Below are positions 1-9,003 of a stretch of DNA of 33,470 nucleotides, piece by piece. The translations under genes were made by a program, and so were the position numbers. Numbering within the stretch: the stretch's first letter is position 1; the number at the start of each line of letters is the position of its first letter. Location: positions 1 to 33,470 of the forward strand of contig JACDAL010000007.1 of NCBI GenBank assembly GCA_013695465.1, given 5' to 3'. The notes under the pieces are model-generated. The model was given only the letters and a program-made list of their open reading frames with translations, did no database searches and was not told where the DNA came from. The DNA comes from Actinomycetota bacterium (GTDB taxonomy: Bacteria; Actinomycetota; CADDZG01; WHSQ01).

Positions 1-247
1 TGATACTCCCGGCCCCCAGTCGGGAAGCGCAGCGACAGTCTCCACGCCTCGGCGGCATCGAAGCGATCGCGATAGTCGTACATCCCCAGCCTGCGCCCGC
101 GCGCCCGGCCCGCCCGCAGCCACACCGAGGCCGCCCGCCCCTGCGCCTCGGACGCTGCGATCTGCTCGAGGGCCCGGCGCAGCGCAGCGCGCTCTTGCGC
201 GTTGGGCTCGGGTGTGACGGAGACGATCTCGAGGGCCGCGCGCTCTG

Positions 248-251
<4 letters not shown>
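1..251 (-). CDS. Acyl-CoA carboxylase epsilon-like small subunit, C-terminus outside window
   Basis: The first 83 residues of a minus-strand frame can be read. It starts with a GTG that overlaps the stop of the carboxylase beta subunit (GTGA), so the two are translationally coupled. The N-terminus has the strand-helix pattern [18 protein letters not shown], then a helix, then a basic stretch with W43 and a [12 protein letters not shown] segment. Small proteins of this kind follow carboxyltransferase genes in actinobacteria and bind the beta subunit as AccE. The family call rests on position, size and the N-terminal pattern rather than catalytic residues. It could instead be an uncharacterised carboxylase-linked protein. 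The C-terminal end lies beyond base 1. Confidence 0.55.
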
Positions 252-1795
<1,544 letters not shown>

Positions 1796-1813
1796 CCGGG
1801 GCGAATAGTACGG

Positions 1814-2908
1814 CTAGGTGGGGGGCTCGAAGCGGCCCGGGCCGTCGAGTCTCCCGACGAGGCCGCGCGCAGCGATCTCGACCGTTCCCGAGCGCTCCGT
1901 CACCGCGCCGATGACGGAGGCCGGGCAGCCGGCTGCGGCGAGGACTTCCAGCGCCCGCTCTACCTCCGAAGCGCGGAGCACGGCGACGAAGCCCACGCCC
2001 ATGTTGAACACCCGGAACATCTCGGCGTCCGAGATGTCGCCGCTCTTCTGAATGAGCGAGAACACGGGGGGCTCCTCCGGAAGGGAGTCGATGACGTAAC
2101 CCACGTCGGCCTCCAAGCGGCACAGGTTGAAGAAGCCGTCCCCGGTGATGTGGACCAGGCCCACTGGGTGGACTCCATCGTCCCACAGCGCCCGGATCGG
2201 GGCGACGTAGAGCCGGGTGGGCTCGAGGAGCTCGTCGCCGAGCGCGCGCTCCAGCGGCGAAGGTTGCTCGTCGAGCCGGTAGGCGCCCGAGTCGAGCAAG
2301 ACTCTGCGAGCGAGGCTCAGCCCGTTCGAGTGGATGCCCGATGAGTGCAGCCCGATGAGCACGTCGCCCGGCGAAACGTCCTGCCCCAGCACCAGCCGGG
2401 AGGGATCGACAACTCCGAAGGCGGTGCCCACGAGGTCGAAGGCGCGCTCGTCTCCAGCGCCCAATCCATCGGAGCCGATCACCCCCGGGAGCTGCGCCAG
2501 CTCGCCTCCCACCACTGCGACACCGGCTTCGTGCGCCGCGGCCCCCAGCCCCTCGAGGATGGCCCCGGTGCGGGCACCGTCGAGCGTGTTGACTCCGAGG
2601 TAGTCGACCAGCGCCACGGGCCGCGCTCCCACGCACAGGAGGTCGTTGACGTTCATCGCCATGCAGTCGAAACCGATGGTGTCGTAGCGATCGAGGGTCG
2701 CGGCGATCATGGTCTTGGAGCCCACCCCGTCCGTGCACACCGCCAGGCCCAGGTCTTCTGAGAGCCGCAGCACCGAGGCGTAGTGGCCGAAACGGGTGAG
2801 GACCTCGTAGGGGGCCGCGTTGACAAGGGTGGGGCCGAGGTGGCGGAGCACGGCCCCCAGGGCGTGCTCCTGTCCCCTAACTCCGACGTCGTCGTACCGA
2901 GAGCCCAC
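1814..2908 (-). CDS. purM: Phosphoribosylformylglycinamidine cyclo-ligase (AIR synthetase)
   Basis: PurM closes the imidazole ring of FGAM with ATP to make AIR, step five of purine synthesis. The 364-residue length fits the family. Recognisable blocks are GVGSKTMIAATLDRYDTIG, the MNVNDLLCVGARPVALVDYL stretch, GLHSSGIHSNGLSLARRVLL and EMFRVFNMGVGF. Two usually conserved sites differ from the common form: GGELAQLPG instead of GGETAEMPG, and HITGDGFFNL instead of HITGGG. These mark a divergent branch rather than an obviously dead enzyme. The GTG start is chosen because a -10-like TAGCGT sits six bases upstream and the YDDVGV segment of the family begins there. It forms an operon with the carboxylase beta subunit. 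Confidence 0.9.
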   Translation of the reverse strand: MGSRYDDVGVRGQEHALGAVLRHLGPTLVNAAPYEVLTRFGHYASVLRLSEDLGLAVCTDGVGSKTMIAATLDRYDTIGFDCMAMNVNDLLCVGARPVALVDYLGVNTLDGARTGAILEGLGAAAHEAGVAVVGGELAQLPGVIGSDGLGAGDERAFDLVGTAFGVVDPSRLVLGQDVSPGDVLIGLHSSGIHSNGLSLARRVLLDSGAYRLDEQPSPLERALGDELLEPTRLYVAPIRALWDDGVHPVGLVHITGDGFFNLCRLEADVGYVIDSLPEEPPVFSLIQKSGDISDAEMFRVFNMGVGFVAVLRASEVERALEVLAAAGCPASVIGAVTERSGTVEIAARGLVGRLDGPGRFEPPT

Positions 2909-2914
2909 CGCGTC

Positions 2915-2920
2915 ACGCTA
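2915..2920 (-). promoter_or_regulatory. Probable leaderless promoter -10 of purM
   Basis: On the minus strand TAGCGT lies exactly six bases before the GTG start of purM, with no Shine-Dalgarno sequence between. The same arrangement recurs before several other genes in this window. No good -35 hexamer is visible. Confidence 0.4.
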
Positions 2921-2997
2921 TCAGCCGCCCCTCCGCCGCATCCGAGTTGTCGGCAAAAAAAGAGAGTCTGCCAAAGGGCACGGAGAGAGCCAGTCGG

Positions 2998-3435
2998 TTA
3001 GGGGCTTGATGACGGCGCGAGCATGAAACCCGAATCCTTGGCTGCTTCCCACAATCTTCGGTCCCAGCAGGCGAAGGTGACTTCTTCCCGTGACTCCTCT
3101 GCGATCACATCAGCAGATGCGAGATGTATTGCGTCCAGGGCCCGGAGGGCATGAGCGCGAGTCAGTTCTCCGGCGTTCTTTGTTAGCGACTCATCGAGCT
3201 CGACAACCTGCAGATGGAGCCAACGGTCATCCAGATTGCGGGCGGCCAAGGACTCGCCCCGCGCCCGCAGTCGACCTTCGCGTTTGGCGCGTGAGAGCGC
3301 CGCCCGGCACTCGACGTAGGCGATCCTGGAGGTGGCTACTCCCGTCGCTCTGGTCAGAAGCTCGAGAACGGTGTCGCGCTCTTCCTCCGGAACGAATGCT
3401 TTGATGAGCGCGCTGGAATCGACGTAGAGCTTCAC
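2998..3435 (-). CDS. vapC: PIN-domain ribonuclease toxin, VapC family
   Basis: The 145-residue protein begins MKLYVDSSALIKAFVPEE, the typical first strand of a PIN domain with its first metal-binding Asp (D6). Further acidic residues follow in YVECRAALSRAKREG, in LRALDAIHLASADV (central Asp) and in FACWDRRLWEAA near the end. These four acidic sites form the Mg-dependent RNase centre of VapC toxins. The gene starts at a GTG that overlaps the antitoxin stop (GTGA), the usual translationally coupled order of antitoxin then toxin. The specific RNA target cannot be read from sequence. It ends 89 bases before purM, so read-through into purM is possible. Confidence 0.9.
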   Translation of the reverse strand: MKLYVDSSALIKAFVPEEERDTVLELLTRATGVATSRIAYVECRAALSRAKREGRLRARGESLAARNLDDRWLHLQVVELDESLTKNAGELTRAHALRALDAIHLASADVIAEESREEVTFACWDRRLWEAAKDSGFMLAPSSSP

Positions 3436-3695
3436 CGGCGGTCCTCGGCGATGTAGTCGGATAGAGGTGGCCCGGGGGCGAGGGGGGGTAGTTTTCGAGG
3501 TGGAACGAAACTCTCGCCCGACCAGGTGACTCGACCGTCGGCCATCAGGTTCGCTAGGTGCTCGGGGACTCCCGCGGGGATCATCCGGGCGACGGGCACG
3601 CCTCTATCTGTCACCACGACGGTTTCTCCTTGGCGGACCCGCCGCAGGTAGCTACTTAGGGAGTTCTTCAGCTCACGGACACCGACCTCGATCAT
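3432..3695 (-). CDS. vapB: Phd/YefM-type antitoxin (VapB partner)
   Basis: The 87-residue protein opens with IEVGVRELKNSLSSYLRRV and then GETVVVTDRGVPVARMIP, the classic DNA-binding N-terminal half of the Phd/YefM fold. The C-terminal half is Pro-rich and would wrap and inhibit the PIN toxin encoded directly downstream. The ATG start lies on an inverted repeat that also spans the likely -10 element, which suggests autorepression by the antitoxin or the complex, as known for VapBC pairs. Partner identity follows from the GTGA overlap with vapC. Confidence 0.9.
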   Translation of the reverse strand: MIEVGVRELKNSLSSYLRRVRQGETVVVTDRGVPVARMIPAGVPEHLANLMADGRVTWSGESFVPPRKLPPLAPGPPLSDYIAEDRR

Positions 3696-3724
3696 GTAGC
3701 AACAGTATCACGGAAGTAGCTACA
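3695..3724 (-). promoter_or_regulatory. Likely vapBC promoter with overlapping operator
   Basis: An inverted repeat, TGTAGC at 3695-3700 and GCTACA at 3719-3724, brackets a minus-strand -10-like GATACT at 3704-3709 and touches the ATG of the antitoxin. The right arm is part of an 8-bp palindrome GTAGCTAC (3716-3723), and the same octamer recurs inside the antitoxin gene at 3648-3655. This layout suits autorepression. Binding itself is inferred. Confidence 0.4.
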
Positions 3725-3765
3725 AGCAATTGAGGTCGTTCACATGATGACTGGGGCACGGTTTC

Positions 3766-3779
3766 GACCACTAGTGGTC
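3766..3779. repeat. 14-bp perfect palindrome
   Basis: GACCACTAGTGGTC reads the same on both strands and lies in non-coding DNA between two divergent genes. It could be an operator. No second copy was found nearby. Confidence 0.5.
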
Positions 3780-3979
3780 CGGCGTTTCTAAGAATCACAT
3801 CAACGCGGTGTGCGGCCGGCTCGCGCGCTGGCGCAACGACTTTTGTTCTTATCTCATGATTGGATCGGAGGAGGCCGCGTAGTGTGTTGTCTTCAGTGGA
3901 GGGCTGTCTCAAAATCCATGACACCCGGGACATCCTCAATGAAGATGACGGCCCAAAAAAGATTCAAGAAGTTGTCGGT

Positions 3980-4008
3980 TTGACACCGCCCAGCCTCAAA
4001 AGTGTCGT
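3980..4008 (+). promoter_or_regulatory. Candidate promoter of the HNH gene
   Basis: TTGACA (3980-3985), a perfect -35 hexamer, is followed after 17 bases by TGTCGT (4003-4008), a weak -10. Transcription would begin near 4015, just before the candidate start codons. Confidence 0.4.
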
Positions 4009-4031
4009 ACCCCCCTGCCATGCTGATGTGT

Positions 4032-5141
4032 ATGGAAAGGGGCATCTTGCAAGCGATCGAAGCCCTGGAGAAGGAGAACGCAAACCTTCAACCGGAGCTC
4101 ATGACGGCCGAGGGGGCACGCCGGCTGTTGAGCGCTTATGCGCGCGCCGACAAGCTCGTCTCCTTCGGCATCGCGGCGCTATCTCGCAAGCTCGATGACT
4201 CCTCGGAGCTGGCTCGGCTGACCGGCTCTTCGCTGACCAAGGCGAAGAATGTGGCGGCGACCGCAAAGGTGATGGCCTCATCCGAGGATCTGAGCTCGGC
4301 CCTCGAGCATGGAGACATCTCACTCGACCAGGCAACAGAGATCGCCGCGGCCGAAGAGTCTGCCCCCGGTGCCGCAAGCGAGCTGGTGACCGTGGCCCAG
4401 GAGCAACCCTTCCACGTGCTCAAGGAAAAGGCGCGCAAGGTGAAGCTCGAGGCCGAGCAGCATCGTGACCTGGGCAATCGTCAGCATCAGGCGAGAAAGG
4501 CACGCAGCCACTCCGACGAACTGGGGATGATTCACATCCATATGGAGCTCGAGCCGCACCTGGGTGCACCCATCGTTGCCCGAGCCGAAGCCGAAGCACA
4601 GCGGCTCGGCCGCACGGCCAAGGCCGATGGCAGAAAGGAGCCCTTCGAACGCCACCTCGCGGACGCCTACGTGTCGCTTCTGTCGAGCTCGCCCCGTGCC
4701 CGGGCCAAGCGGCCCGAGCTGGTGATCCTGGTGAGCCACGAGGTCGCTAAGAGAGGCTGGAGCGATGTGCAGGAGGGCGAGTTCTGCAAGATCCCCGGAG
4801 TGGGGCCGGTGGCCCCTCGAGTGGCCCAGGAGATCGCCTCCGATGCCTTTCTGAACGGCGTCTTCTACGACGGCACCGACCTACGGCAGCTCAAGCGATG
4901 GTCGCGCGAGATTCCTATTCAGGTGCGGGTCGCTCTGGAGCTGGGACCGGGCCCCGAGTTCGACGGGATCCTGTGCACGGACTGCGGTAACCGTTTTCGC
5001 ACAGAGTTCGATCACGTCCAGCCGCGCTTCGCCGGGGGCCTCACCGCCAACGACAACCTGCAACCACGGTGCTGGCGGTGTCACCGAGCCAAGTCCGAGC
5101 GCGACAGGCGGGCGGGTCCCTCTGGATCGGCCGAGCCGTGA
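4032..5141 (+). CDS. DUF222/HNH-type endonuclease-like protein
   Basis: The N-terminal two thirds are helical and charged and resemble the DUF222 (13E12 repeat) region. A KIPGVGPVAPRVAQEI segment and DGTDLRQLKRWSREIP follow, then a C-terminal HNH zinc-type nuclease with CTDC, a central DH and NDNLQPRCWRCH. Such proteins are abundant in actinobacterial genomes, often in many copies, and are presumed DNA nucleases of unknown role. Three starts compete: ATG at 4020, ATG at 4032 and TTG at 4047. The TTG has a GAAAGGGG ribosome site just upstream and may be the real one. A TTGACA promoter lies close by. Next to a toxin-antitoxin pair, it looks like part of an accessory patch. Confidence 0.8.
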   Translation: MERGILQAIEALEKENANLQPELMTAEGARRLLSAYARADKLVSFGIAALSRKLDDSSELARLTGSSLTKAKNVAATAKVMASSEDLSSALEHGDISLDQATEIAAAEESAPGAASELVTVAQEQPFHVLKEKARKVKLEAEQHRDLGNRQHQARKARSHSDELGMIHIHMELEPHLGAPIVARAEAEAQRLGRTAKADGRKEPFERHLADAYVSLLSSSPRARAKRPELVILVSHEVAKRGWSDVQEGEFCKIPGVGPVAPRVAQEIASDAFLNGVFYDGTDLRQLKRWSREIPIQVRVALELGPGPEFDGILCTDCGNRFRTEFDHVQPRFAGGLTANDNLQPRCWRCHRAKSERDRRAGPSGSAEP

Positions 5142-5583
5142 CGTCACCCCGTACTGGACATTGCTTACGGACGCGCCAATCGAACCGAGGGCTTATCACG
5201 CGCCTCTGGACGGCTCGGAGAGGATCATCGTCACCGGCTTCAACGACTCCCGATATCTGAACCGCGCAAGGCCAGATTGTCGCGGATGATCCGGGCGCAG
5301 ATCCATCGAGTTCGGAGGCGGTCACACCCGCTTGCTAACGATGAGGCCGTCAACAATGCTCGTGATGAGCGAGACTTGGAAGGCTGTGGTCTGTTGGGTG
5401 TCCTGCATGTTACTGCGGTCGAAAACGATCCGAGGCCGTCATAAGTAATTGCATGACGACGAACAGCTTTCGGCGCAAAGCATTCTCCTAGGTTTGGTTA
5501 CCAACATCGTAAGAACGCGCTCGGCGACACTCCATACGCTATGCGGGCGCGATGTTGCAGGAACGGCCCGAGACGCGCTGCCG
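5142..5583. other. Gene-free stretch between convergent HNH and MFS genes
   Basis: About 440 bases with lower GC than the surroundings and no supported gene. One short frame at the left end (roughly 5143-5290) encodes a protein-like string ending at a TGA, which may be a decayed gene fragment, but it has no start and no recognised family. No clear terminator hairpin with a T-run was found. Confidence 0.45.
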
Positions 5584-6828
5584 TCAAGCCACCGGCTCGG
5601 CTGGCTCGACCTCTTGCAATCGTGGGGAGGCATCTTTGGATTCGCGGCCCGGAAGTCTGAGGGCAACGAGCAACACGAGCGCCGCGGGGGCCGCGCCCAG
5701 CAGGTAGGCGAGCTCGAACGAGCCTTGCGCGACGTAGCCGAGCGCAGTCGGGGCAGTGAGATAGCCAAGGTCGCCCGCCATCTGGTTCATGCCCACAGCG
5801 GCCCCCGATCCCGAGCGGGGCACCGAGTCGGCCAAAAGGCCACCCGCTGCGGTGCTTCCGGCGGCCACCGACGCTCCCATCAGCGCCATCAAGACATAGA
5901 ACAACCAGGGGGTTGTCTCGATGCGCCCCACGGCCGCTACCGAGACCGCCGACAAAGCTAGCGCCGGGAGCAGCACCGCCCGGCGGCCGAAGGTGTCTGC
6001 GGCCCGCCCCGCCAGCGGAAGGATCAGCAGCTCGCCGAGCGACAGCACCGTCAGGGCGGCCCCCACCTCTGCGCCGGAGAAGCCCAGCCGGTCTTTGGCG
6101 AAGACCACTCCGAGGATCTGGGCCGGCCCCGAGATCGTCCACCACCCCACGAATGTTGCCGTTAGGGCCGCGGTGTAACGGATATCGGAGAACAGGGGGG
6201 CCGCCGCCCGCAGGGCGTCCAGTGGAGTCCTCTTCTCTGCCCGACCTCGCGCCGGCTCGCCGGCCATGGCGAACCAGGCGATCGCAGCCGCTACCAGCAG
6301 CCCGGTTGCATAGATGTGGAAGGGAGCGGCCAGCCCGAGCTCGTCGCCCAGCAGGCCCCCGAAAAGGGGGCCGAGGCCGATCCCGATCAAAAAGGAGGAG
6401 CGAAAGATGCCCGTGGCGCGGCCCATGGCGGCGGGTTCGATGATGCGCAAGATTCGGTTCATGAGCCCCGCGATGAACAGCGCCGAGCCGGCCCCGCCAA
6501 AGCCGCGCGCCAAGACCAACTGGAGGAAGGACTGCGACAGCCCGGCGGCGTAGGAGGAGAGCGCCACGATCAGGATCCCGGTCAGAGTGGCGGTGCGCTC
6601 GCCGAAACGGTCTACGGCGAGCCCTCCCACGACCCCGAATGAGAACCGCGTCAGTCCGAAGACAAGCTGGATGAGGCCGATCGCAGCGATCCCCACTCCG
6701 AAGGAACGGGCGAAGTCGGGGAGCACCGGGATGACCATCCCGAAGCCGAGTGCAACCGTGATCGAGATGGCGGTGAGGCGCCGGAACTCGGGCACCTGAA
6801 GCGGGGAGGGCGACGGGGCGCCCTTCAC
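5584..6828 (-). CDS. Major facilitator superfamily transporter
   Basis: A 414-residue membrane protein with about twelve hydrophobic segments in two halves. The first half has ALGFGMVIPVLPDFARSFG and the loop GGLAVDRFGERTATL, a form of the MFS A-motif between helices 2 and 3. The second half has GRAADTFGRRAVLLP at the equivalent place. This is the drug/proton antiporter-like branch, so export of a small molecule is likely, but the substrate is unknown. The GTG start is chosen because it overlaps the stop of the upstream epimerase (GTGA). An upstream extension of the frame would lie wholly inside that gene and has shadow-like composition. The two form one operon. Confidence 0.85.
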   Translation of the reverse strand: MKGAPSPSPLQVPEFRRLTAISITVALGFGMVIPVLPDFARSFGVGIAAIGLIQLVFGLTRFSFGVVGGLAVDRFGERTATLTGILIVALSSYAAGLSQSFLQLVLARGFGGAGSALFIAGLMNRILRIIEPAAMGRATGIFRSSFLIGIGLGPLFGGLLGDELGLAAPFHIYATGLLVAAAIAWFAMAGEPARGRAEKRTPLDALRAAAPLFSDIRYTAALTATFVGWWTISGPAQILGVVFAKDRLGFSGAEVGAALTVLSLGELLILPLAGRAADTFGRRAVLLPALALSAVSVAAVGRIETTPWLFYVLMALMGASVAAGSTAAGGLLADSVPRSGSGAAVGMNQMAGDLGYLTAPTALGYVAQGSFELAYLLGAAPAALVLLVALRLPGRESKDASPRLQEVEPAEPVA

Positions 6829-7229
6829 CGCCGTTCGACGAGCTCGACTAGCAGCCCCCCGTTGGCGCTCGGGTGGACGAATGCGATGCGGGTCCCGCCG
6901 CCCCCCACTCGGGGTTGCTCGTCTATCAGCGCCACCCCGCGCTTCCGGAGGTGGGCCAGCATTGCCTCGAGGTCCGCGACCGCATAGGCGACGTGGTGCA
7001 GGCCCGGCCCTCTCTTGTCGAGAAAGCTCGCAACGGTCGACTCCGGAGAGCTCGGTGCGATCAGTTGAAGGGACGAACCGGCCAATTCCAGCATGGCTTC
7101 GTCGACGCCTTGATCGACCACCCGTTCGACATGGGCGGGCTCGAGCTCCCACACTTCGCGGTAGTGAGCCAGCGCTTCGTCGAGGTTTGTGACCGCGACG
7201 GCGACGTGATCGAGGGCGAGCAGAGGCAT
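6825..7229 (-). CDS. mce: Methylmalonyl-CoA epimerase (VOC/glyoxalase fold)
   Basis: The 134-residue protein is the length of the family and contains two VOC modules. Metal ligands are visible: His in LDHVAVAVTNLDEALAHY, His in GPGLHHVAYAV, and Glu in the final GGLLVELVE, with a further Gln in SLQLIAP. It interconverts (S)- and (R)-methylmalonyl-CoA between propionyl-CoA carboxylase and methylmalonyl-CoA mutase. This fits the carboxylase genes at the left end of the window. A mutase is not present here. The ATG is six bases after a -10-like TAGGAT, suggesting a leaderless mRNA. The downstream MFS gene overlaps its stop. Confidence 0.87.
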   Translation of the reverse strand: MPLLALDHVAVAVTNLDEALAHYREVWELEPAHVERVVDQGVDEAMLELAGSSLQLIAPSSPESTVASFLDKRGPGLHHVAYAVADLEAMLAHLRKRGVALIDEQPRVGGGGTRIAFVHPSANGGLLVELVERR

Positions 7230-7235
7230 GCCCGC

Positions 7236-7241
7236 ATCCTA
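7236..7241 (-). promoter_or_regulatory. Probable leaderless promoter -10 of the epimerase gene
   Basis: Minus-strand TAGGAT lies six bases before the ATG with no ribosome-binding sequence in between, the same geometry as at purM and the acyl-CoA dehydrogenase gene. Confidence 0.4.
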
Positions 7242-7413
7242 CGCGGCCCGGCGATCCGTCGAGTGGTCATGGGCGCCGAGGCCACAGGCCGCCATTTGCC
7301 TTGCCGGCGTTCGAGGCGGGCAACTACAGGGCGGCGCATTGCCCACAATTCAGGTTTGCGCTAAGGCTTCCGATGATAGCGAGCACAGTGGGGTTTCGAG
7401 TGACTGGAAGTCC

Positions 7414-8955
7414 ATGGCACCGAAACATGAAACTTCTGAGGCGCAGTGGCGGCAAGCGAAAGGCCGCCACGACGACCCCGGGCTGATGTCCGCTCTGGAT
7501 GCGGCTGTGGATCAGGTCGTCCTCGCGGTCGCTTTCGACGAGCGAGGCCGCATCGTCCGCTTCAATCGTGCCTGCGAGGAGCTCACCGGATACTCCTTTG
7601 GGGAGGTCTCGGACAGACCGCATTGGGAGCTGCTCCTGGCGCCCGACGAGGCACGGGCGGCGGCGCAGGCCTACTCGGACCTTCAGCTCGACTCCATTCC
7701 TGCGACCGAGGAGAACGAGTGGGTCGGGCGCGACGGGACTCCGCACCGGCTCGTGTGGTCGCAGAAGGTCGTCAATCTGCCCGCCCAAGGCCGCACCTTC
7801 GTGGTTGCCGCCGGAGTCGATGTAACGGACCGGCGAGGGCTCGCCCACCACCTCGTGCAATCCCAACGTCTGGAGGCCGTGGCCAAGCTTTCCGAGGGCA
7901 TCGCTCACGATTTCAACAACCTGCTCAGCATAATCAACAACTACGCAGAGTTCCTGAATGAAACTCTCGGCGAGGCAGACACCCGTCACTCAGACGTGGA
8001 CGAGATCAAGCGAGCGAGCGAACGGGCAGGGGCGCTCATCCGCCAGTTCCTTAGCTTCTCGCGCCGGAAAACCGGCGAGGCCCGTCTCGTCGACATCTCC
8101 GAGATCGTCCTCGACATGCAGCACCTGTTGCAGAGCTCGGTCGGCGATGACATCGATATGGTCACGAGGCTGGGCCGGGGCATGTGGCGGACCCGAATCG
8201 ATCCCGGACATGTGGAACAGATCCTGGCAGCATTGAGCGTGCAGGCGAAAAAGGTCCTGACCCTGGGCGGCCGCCTCACGATCGAGACCTTCAACGTCTC
8301 GGCTCAGGAGGGCGCAGGGGTGGGGGCAACCGGACCCGAGCACGGGCGCAGGGTATGTCTGGCGGCTTCTGCATCCGAGAGGGAACCTGATGACAGAGGT
8401 GTCCCGAGTCCCGCTCTGTCGGAAGGGCCCTATCTGGCTACGGTGACCGAGATAGTCGAAGGATGGGGTGGTTCCGTGGTGAGAGACGCCAGCGCGCGGG
8501 GACACAGCGGTCTGTGCCTTTACTTTCCGATCGCCGAGGCTCCTGCAGCTGCGGTCGAGACAAAAGCCAAGGAATCGAGCCGGGGCCGGGGAGAGCGAAT
8601 CGTCGTGGTCGAGGACGAGGACGCAGTCAAGAGGCTGGTGCAGCGAATCTTGGCAGCCAATCACTACGAAGTCGTGAGCGCCGATCCCCACGAGGCGCTC
8701 GCCCTGTTCGCCGGTCCCGAGCGCTCGCCGGAATTATTGCTGACCGACGTGATCATGCCCGGCCTCTCGGGCCGGGAGCTGGCCGAGCGGGTCCACAAGA
8801 TCGCCCCGGAGGTGAAGATCGTGTTCATGTCCGGCTATACCGACGACATCATTGCCCGCCATGGGGTACTCGAGGGGAGCTACGAGTTGTTGCAAAAGCC
8901 TTTCGTGGCGGCCGAGCTGTTGGAAACAGTGCGCTGGGCCTTGGACCACGCCTGA
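7414..8955 (+). CDS. Hybrid PAS / histidine kinase-like / receiver protein with degenerate ATPase domain
   Basis: Starting at ATG 7414 the protein has 513 residues. A PAS domain (about 25-140) precedes a HisKA helix with an intact phospho-acceptor motif EGIAHDFNNLL (H165). The following ATPase region keeps the family frame (VEQILAALSVQAKKVL, GGRLTIET) but lacks the N-box Asn. It also has ASASEREPDDRG where the DxGxG box should be, and has lost the ATP lid and GLGL motif. The C-terminal receiver (395-513) is intact, with E400/D401, D445 in LLTDVIMPG, S473 and K495. No output or membrane domain is present, so it is cytoplasmic. It may accept or drain phosphate from a partner kinase rather than autophosphorylate. 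It appears monocistronic. An earlier in-frame start is possible, but the extra residues do not look like a domain. Confidence 0.85.
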   Translation: MAPKHETSEAQWRQAKGRHDDPGLMSALDAAVDQVVLAVAFDERGRIVRFNRACEELTGYSFGEVSDRPHWELLLAPDEARAAAQAYSDLQLDSIPATEENEWVGRDGTPHRLVWSQKVVNLPAQGRTFVVAAGVDVTDRRGLAHHLVQSQRLEAVAKLSEGIAHDFNNLLSIINNYAEFLNETLGEADTRHSDVDEIKRASERAGALIRQFLSFSRRKTGEARLVDISEIVLDMQHLLQSSVGDDIDMVTRLGRGMWRTRIDPGHVEQILAALSVQAKKVLTLGGRLTIETFNVSAQEGAGVGATGPEHGRRVCLAASASEREPDDRGVPSPALSEGPYLATVTEIVEGWGGSVVRDASARGHSGLCLYFPIAEAPAAAVETKAKESSRGRGERIVVVEDEDAVKRLVQRILAANHYEVVSADPHEALALFAGPERSPELLLTDVIMPGLSGRELAERVHKIAPEVKIVFMSGYTDDIIARHGVLEGSYELLQKPFVAAELLETVRWALDHA

Positions 8956-8968
8956 CTGCGACGGCCCT

Positions 8969-8997
8969 CTGACCCCCCTCGCAGCACCGGGTACGAT
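8969..8997 (+). promoter_or_regulatory. Probable leaderless promoter of the acyl-CoA dehydrogenase gene
   Basis: CTGACC (8969-8974), a 17-base spacer and TACGAT (8992-8997) form a sigma-70-like promoter whose -10 ends six bases before the GTG start. This leaves no room for a leader or a ribosome-binding site. Confidence 0.5.
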
Positions 8998-9003
8998 TGA
9001 TAG

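Larger units (their letters stand above)
3696..4031. other. Gene-poor stretch between vapBC and the HNH gene
   Basis: About 335 bases, visibly less GC-rich than the flanking genes and with no convincing coding frame. It holds the vapBC control region at one end, a 14-bp palindrome at 3766-3779 and a candidate promoter for the HNH gene at the other end. The short frames across it lack homology that I recognise and overlap these signals. Confidence 0.5.

Noticed and set aside
5143-5290. Protein-like frame after the HNH gene
   Set aside because: It reads plausibly (APLDGSERIIVTGFNDSR) but has no start codon, is under 50 codons and has no recognised family. It may be a decayed fragment.
6829-7152. 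N-terminal extension of the MFS transporter frame to 7152
   Set aside because: The added 108 residues are Arg/Gly/Pro-rich and lie entirely within the epimerase gene. The GTG at 6828 overlapping the epimerase stop is the better start.
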